A DNA stretch of 9,713 bases from Actinomycetes bacterium (lineage in GTDB: Bacteria; Actinomycetota; Acidimicrobiia; Acidimicrobiales; Microtrichaceae). Below, one piece after another: positions 6,881-9,713 of this stretch. The stretch spans positions 1 to 9,713 of the forward strand of contig JAFAFZ010000444.1 in assembly GCA_023423215.1 (NCBI GenBank), in the 5' to 3' direction. The first letter of the stretch is position 1. The number at the start of each line of letters is the position of its first letter. A program made the position numbers and the translations under genes. The notes beneath the pieces were generated by a model, which worked only from the letters and a program-made list of their open reading frames with translations, had not been told where the DNA came from and did not search any database.

Positions 6881-7537
6881 ATGGGCGACGAGCAGAACGA
6901 CGGCGTCGAGTTCGACGCGGCTTCGGCTGACGAGGCGAAGGAGTCGACCAGCCGGCGCGACGCCATCAAGAAGGCTGCCGTGGCCGGTGCTGCGACCGCC
7001 GCCGTGTGGGCCGCACCGAAGGTCGAGGGCCTGTCCGTCGTGCCCGACTACGCCGCAGCCGGCACGACGACGACCGGTGTCATCACCTTCCGGATCAACG
7101 GCAACAACCCGGGCATCCTCGGCGGCAACAACTGGATGAACGCGGCGCCCAGCCCGGCCTACGCGATCACCCAGAACGGGCCCAGTGACAACCAGGCCAT
7201 CATCCTGACCGCACCGCTCGGTCCCGCCGGCAGTGCCGTCTTCAACTTCCCGCAGGGGCAGGACACCGACGGCAACTCGGTGACCGCGAACGTCACGTTC
7301 AACGTCGACGTGCCCTACAACAAGTGCGTCGTGCTGGGTGGGCGCACCGACTGGGACGGCTCCACCAGCGATCGCGGCACGCTGAACTTCGGCGGCGGCT
7401 CCAACCAGTCGCCGAACACCACGGCGTCCCGCACCGTGACGGTCACGACCGGTGGCGGCAGCCCCTCCGGCGGCAACAACTTCTTCAACCCGGTCACCAA
7501 GCTCAACTGGCTCGAGGTCGACATCCAGTGCCAGTAG
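6881..7537 (+). CDS. Tat-signal secreted protein of unknown function
   Basis: This 218-residue protein has an acidic, hydrophilic N terminus of about 20 residues, then TSRRDAIKKAA (23-33) with the twin arginines R25-R26. A short Ala/Val-rich stretch (32-45) and WAAPKVEGLSVVPDYAAAG follow. This is a Tat-type export signal, with a likely cleavage site after A60 in YAAA-GT. The mature part (about 158 residues) is rich in Gly, Asn, Thr and Ser, has no histidine, and has two cysteines (C149, C217) that could pair as a disulfide. Alternating short polar and hydrophobic runs suggest an all-beta fold, but I recognise no domain. ATG 6881 is preferred (GGGGGAG ends 2 bases before it, which is close); a TTG at 6854 is also in frame. 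It has its own promoter and is followed 19 bases later by oxygenase genes, so it may be their substrate or a surface protein they act with. Confidence 0.8.
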   Translation: MGDEQNDGVEFDAASADEAKESTSRRDAIKKAAVAGAATAAVWAAPKVEGLSVVPDYAAAGTTTTGVITFRINGNNPGILGGNNWMNAAPSPAYAITQNGPSDNQAIILTAPLGPAGSAVFNFPQGQDTDGNSVTANVTFNVDVPYNKCVVLGGRTDWDGSTSDRGTLNFGGGSNQSPNTTASRTVTVTTGGGSPSGGNNFFNPVTKLNWLEVDIQCQ

Positions 7538-7556
7538 GGGGTGCCGGTCCGGCTGC

Positions 7557-8804
7557 GTGCAGCTGGCCGTGAGCATCGCCGAGGTCCCCGGGGTCGACGC
7601 CGAGGCGTCGGTCCTGAGCCTGATCGGGGACGGGACGGCCGAGGCGGAGCGGTTGGTCGGGGCAACCCGACGACAGCGGGAGCTGGCGGCCTCCCGTCTC
7701 GACGCCGTCCTTCCCGGCTACGACTCGGCGGGCCGGGCCAACCGCAGCGGCCTGGACACCCTGCTGGTGATGACGTCGGACCTTGCGCTCGACGCACTTG
7801 CCGACGCGCCTGCGAGCGTCGACGCCTACCTGGCGTCGGGCGACCTGGACGACGATCGCTGCCAGGTCGTCGACGATCGCACCAACCGGGGCCGTTCGGT
7901 GGACCGTCGGCTCGCGACGCCGAAGCCGGGGCCGACCTCGGCGCTCAACCTCGACCCCTACGCAGGCGCGGCGGAGCTGCGGGCCAACCACACGATCGTG
8001 CTGAACGAGGCCGAGCACCGCCTCGGGCCGGTGGCGGTCGACCTGTGCGACGACATCGCGGTGGCGTTGCGTTCCCACATCCAGCTCAACTGCTACGTGA
8101 GCATGGGCGAGGCTCCCGGGTTCGGGGTGCACTGGGACGACCACGACGTCCTGATCCTGCAGATCGCGGGCCGCAAGTACTGGGAGGTCGAGGCCCCGTC
8201 CGAGCTGGCGCCCGTCAAGCACGTGACGCCCAAGGGCGGCAGCGGCGATGTCGTGTGGTCCGGTGTGCTCGGCCCCGGACACGTGCTGGCGATCCCGAGG
8301 GGGTGGCCCCACAGCGTCCAGGGGTTGGAGCGTGAGGTCTCGGTCCACCTGACGATCAGCATCGGTCGCCCCAGCGCCCTGGGCCTGCTCGGTCAGCTGC
8401 CGCCCGAGTCGCTCGCACCCGGGACGCCCTTCGACACCGCGACCCTCGACGGTGCCTTCGCTCGCTGGAACGCGCAGCTCGTCGCCGACCCCCGCAACGG
8501 CCCGATCGAGGTCCTCGCGGCGCAGGCGGCCGGCTACGTGGAGCACGAGCTGCGCGTCGTCTGGCTCGGTGGCGTCGTCTTCGAGCCGCACCGGTGCACC
8601 GCCGACACGATCGCCCTGGTCGGTCCCCGTGGCCCGTTCACGATCCCGAGGCGCTCGGCCGCGGCGCTGGCGAGCACGCTCGAGCGGCAGTGGTGGACCC
8701 TGGACGAGCTGTGCGCAGAGGGCGGGATCGACGCCGAGGACGCCGTCGCACTGGTCGACACGCTCGGCGACGCCGGACTCGTGCAGCTCCGAGCACGCGG
8801 ATGA
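7557..8804 (+). CDS. JmjC/cupin-like Fe(II)/2-oxoglutarate oxygenase with winged-helix-like C terminus
   Basis: The 415-residue protein carries a JmjC core similar to ribosomal oxygenases (RoxA/YcfD, NO66, MINA53). HWDDHDV gives the iron ligands H192 and D194, followed by LQIAGRKYWEV (201-211) and IPRGWPHSV (246-254) with the distal ligand H252. Residues about 345-415 resemble a winged helix: SAAALASTLERQWWTLDEL, then a helix and GDAGLVQL. Known relatives hydroxylate Arg or His side chains of ribosomal proteins, but this gene lies far from ribosomal genes in an operon with a secreted protein, so another protein or peptide substrate is plausible. The start is uncertain: GTG 7557 (a GGGGGTG about 12 bases upstream) or GTG 7569. 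The frame is open further upstream, but that would overlap the Tat gene. It begins 19 bases after the Tat-protein stop and overlaps the next gene as ATGA. The function is inferred from fold markers. Confidence 0.85.
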   Translation: MQLAVSIAEVPGVDAEASVLSLIGDGTAEAERLVGATRRQRELAASRLDAVLPGYDSAGRANRSGLDTLLVMTSDLALDALADAPASVDAYLASGDLDDDRCQVVDDRTNRGRSVDRRLATPKPGPTSALNLDPYAGAAELRANHTIVLNEAEHRLGPVAVDLCDDIAVALRSHIQLNCYVSMGEAPGFGVHWDDHDVLILQIAGRKYWEVEAPSELAPVKHVTPKGGSGDVVWSGVLGPGHVLAIPRGWPHSVQGLEREVSVHLTISIGRPSALGLLGQLPPESLAPGTPFDTATLDGAFARWNAQLVADPRNGPIEVLAAQAAGYVEHELRVVWLGGVVFEPHRCTADTIALVGPRGPFTIPRRSAAALASTLERQWWTLDELCAEGGIDAEDAVALVDTLGDAGLVQLRARG

Positions 8805-9397
8805 GGCCGCCGGGGACGGTCGCGCGGGATCCGTCCTACGACTCGGCCGGCTACGCCGTCGTACGAGAGCTCATCGGGGCGCAGACGGCCGAGCTGCTCG
8901 AGTCCTACGCGGCGGTGCTGCGGGCCTCCGGACGCATGGAGGTCGACCACCAGGTCCCGGGCTCGCTGCGTCGCTACGCGGCGCCCGGCTTCGAGGCGTT
9001 GCTCGACCTGTGCACGTCGCCGCTGTCCACGCTCGCAGGACGGCGCCTCCTGCCGACCTACAGCTTCGTGCGCTACTACTTCCGCGGCCAGGAGCTCTCT
9101 GCGCACCGCGACCGCCCCGAGTGCGAGCACTCGGTCACGCTCCACCTGGCGTCGTCCGAACCGGGCGCGTGGCCCATCTGGATCCGCCAGGGGAACGACG
9201 AGCCGGCCGAGGTGCTGCTGCACCCCGGGGACGCCGTCCTCTACCGGGGCAACGACGTGCTCCACTGGCGCGACCCGCTCGAGATGGACTGGTACCTGCA
9301 GGTCTTCCTCCACTACGTCGATGCGGACGGGCCCTTCACCGACCGGCACCTGGACGGACGACCGCACCTCGCCGCACCACGAGGCGGAGCCGGCTGA
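8801..9397 (+). CDS. Small 2-oxoglutarate/Fe(II)-dependent oxygenase
   Basis: The 198-residue protein has a double-stranded beta-helix iron site typical of prolyl-4-hydroxylase-like oxygenases. PTYSFVRYYFRGQEL (85-99) leads to SAHRDRPECEHSVTLHL (100-116), with iron ligands H102 and D104. LHPGDAVLYRGNDVLHWRDPL (140-160) holds the distal ligand H155 and a nearby Arg, R157, that may bind 2-oxoglutarate. It would hydroxylate a protein or small-molecule side chain in the cytoplasm using O2 and 2-oxoglutarate. The ATG at 8801 overlaps the preceding TGA (ATGA), implying coupled translation, and the next gene starts on the last base of its stop. The frame is open upstream to 8594, but that would overlap the JmjC gene and add a low-complexity Arg-rich stretch, so ATG 8801 is preferred. 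It has no signal peptide. The substrate is unknown. Confidence 0.85.
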   Translation: MRPPGTVARDPSYDSAGYAVVRELIGAQTAELLESYAAVLRASGRMEVDHQVPGSLRRYAAPGFEALLDLCTSPLSTLAGRRLLPTYSFVRYYFRGQELSAHRDRPECEHSVTLHLASSEPGAWPIWIRQGNDEPAEVLLHPGDAVLYRGNDVLHWRDPLEMDWYLQVFLHYVDADGPFTDRHLDGRPHLAAPRGGAG

Positions 9398-9713
9398 TGG
9401 GCCACCTCTTCGACGTCGCGCCGCCGGCGAACCCGCAGTACCAGGAGGTCACCGCGCTGTCCCTGTTCGACGCCGCGGACTGTGCCCAGGTGCTCGCCGC
9501 ACTCGACGGCCAGCGATGGACCGACGCCGGGATCACCCAGGACGGCTCCCGGGCGGCTGCGTACGACGCCAAGGTGCGCTCGGCGAAGCTGCAGCAGCTC
9601 CCCGACGACGGCTCGTGGCCGTTCGACCGGCTCGTCCGAGCGCTGGGCGAGGTCAACTCCGAGGTCAACCGCTTCCACCTGTCCGGGATCTACGACTCGG
9701 ACGCACCCTCGGT
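9397..9713 (+). CDS. Probable third 2OG-Fe(II) oxygenase (N-terminal part, cut by right edge)
   Basis: The 105 visible codons start MGHLFDVAPPANPQYQEV. Then come LFDAADCAQVLAALDGQRWTDAGI (24-47), VRSAKLQQLPDDGSWPFDRL (59-78) and NSEVNRFHLSGI (86-97). This order, an acidic loop with R-S, a tryptophan-phenylalanine pair, then an Asn-rich helix and F-x-LSGI, resembles the N-terminal region of PKHD/PiuC-like oxygenases, which precedes the HxD iron motif. That iron site lies beyond the window, so the catalytic residues are not seen and the call rests on the N-terminal pattern and on the neighbours. The ATG at 9397 shares a base with the previous TGA (TGATG), so translation is coupled. It is the third oxygenase-like gene in a row. 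Confidence 0.6.
   Translation, partial: MGHLFDVAPPANPQYQEVTALSLFDAADCAQVLAALDGQRWTDAGITQDGSRAAAYDAKVRSAKLQQLPDDGSWPFDRLVRALGEVNSEVNRFHLSGIYDSDAPS

Noticed and set aside
5359..6969. 536-codon minus-strand frame across the epimerase and the intergenic region
   Set aside because: It is a frame-shifted shadow of the epimerase, and it also runs into the Tat-gene region on the opposite strand.
6881..7537. Tat protein as a conventional ribosomal peptide natural-product precursor
   Set aside because: It has a Tat signal and a mature domain of about 158 residues rather than a short core peptide, and no cyclase, protease or transporter gene is visible. The modification idea is kept only as a hypothesis.
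7452..7556. N-terminal extension of the JmjC protein
   Set aside because: It would overlap the Tat gene in another frame and gives a Ser/Arg/Thr-rich sequence unlike the domain that follows.

Overview
This window is very GC-rich, with G or C at most third codon positions, frequent GTG starts and stop/start overlaps between genes. That points to a high-GC actinobacterium. The Tat-signal style of the secreted protein at 6881 would suit the class Acidimicrobiia or a similar lineage, but that placement is a guess. No rRNA, tRNA, CRISPR array, transposase or insertion-sequence end was seen.

Left part (1-6545): a cell-surface polysaccharide locus. A tightly packed minus-strand operon reads leftwards from about 3600. 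It encodes a UDP-N-acetylhexosamine dehydrogenase, a polysaccharide deacetylase, a family 4 glycosyltransferase and a low-molecular-weight protein tyrosine phosphatase cut by the left edge. Divergent from it, on the plus strand, is a large membrane-bound UDP-sugar 4,6-dehydratase of the CapD/WbpM/PglF type. It converges on a minus-strand GalE-like UDP-sugar 4-epimerase. Together these genes would supply modified nucleotide sugars (uronic acid, 6-deoxy-4-keto and C4-epimer forms), transfer a sugar, trim acetyl groups and dephosphorylate a regulatory tyrosine.

Middle (6546-6880): a 335-base divergent intergenic region. It holds a GC-rich hairpin next to the epimerase ribosome site, a probable leaderless 43-residue membrane protein (6622-6753), and a good promoter (GTGACT, 17 bases, TATGAT) with an 8-base direct repeat across its -10.

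Right part (6881-9713): a separate plus-strand operon and the most unusual section. A Tat-signal secreted protein with no recognised domain is followed at once by three Fe(II)/2-oxoglutarate oxygenase-like genes. These are a JmjC/cupin protein with a winged-helix-like tail, a compact oxygenase with an HxD...H site, and the N-terminal part of a third, cut by the right edge. The last three overlap or nearly overlap, so they should be translated together. The natural hypothesis is that these oxygenases hydroxylate the secreted protein, or another peptide, before Tat export. This is inference from gene order and motifs.
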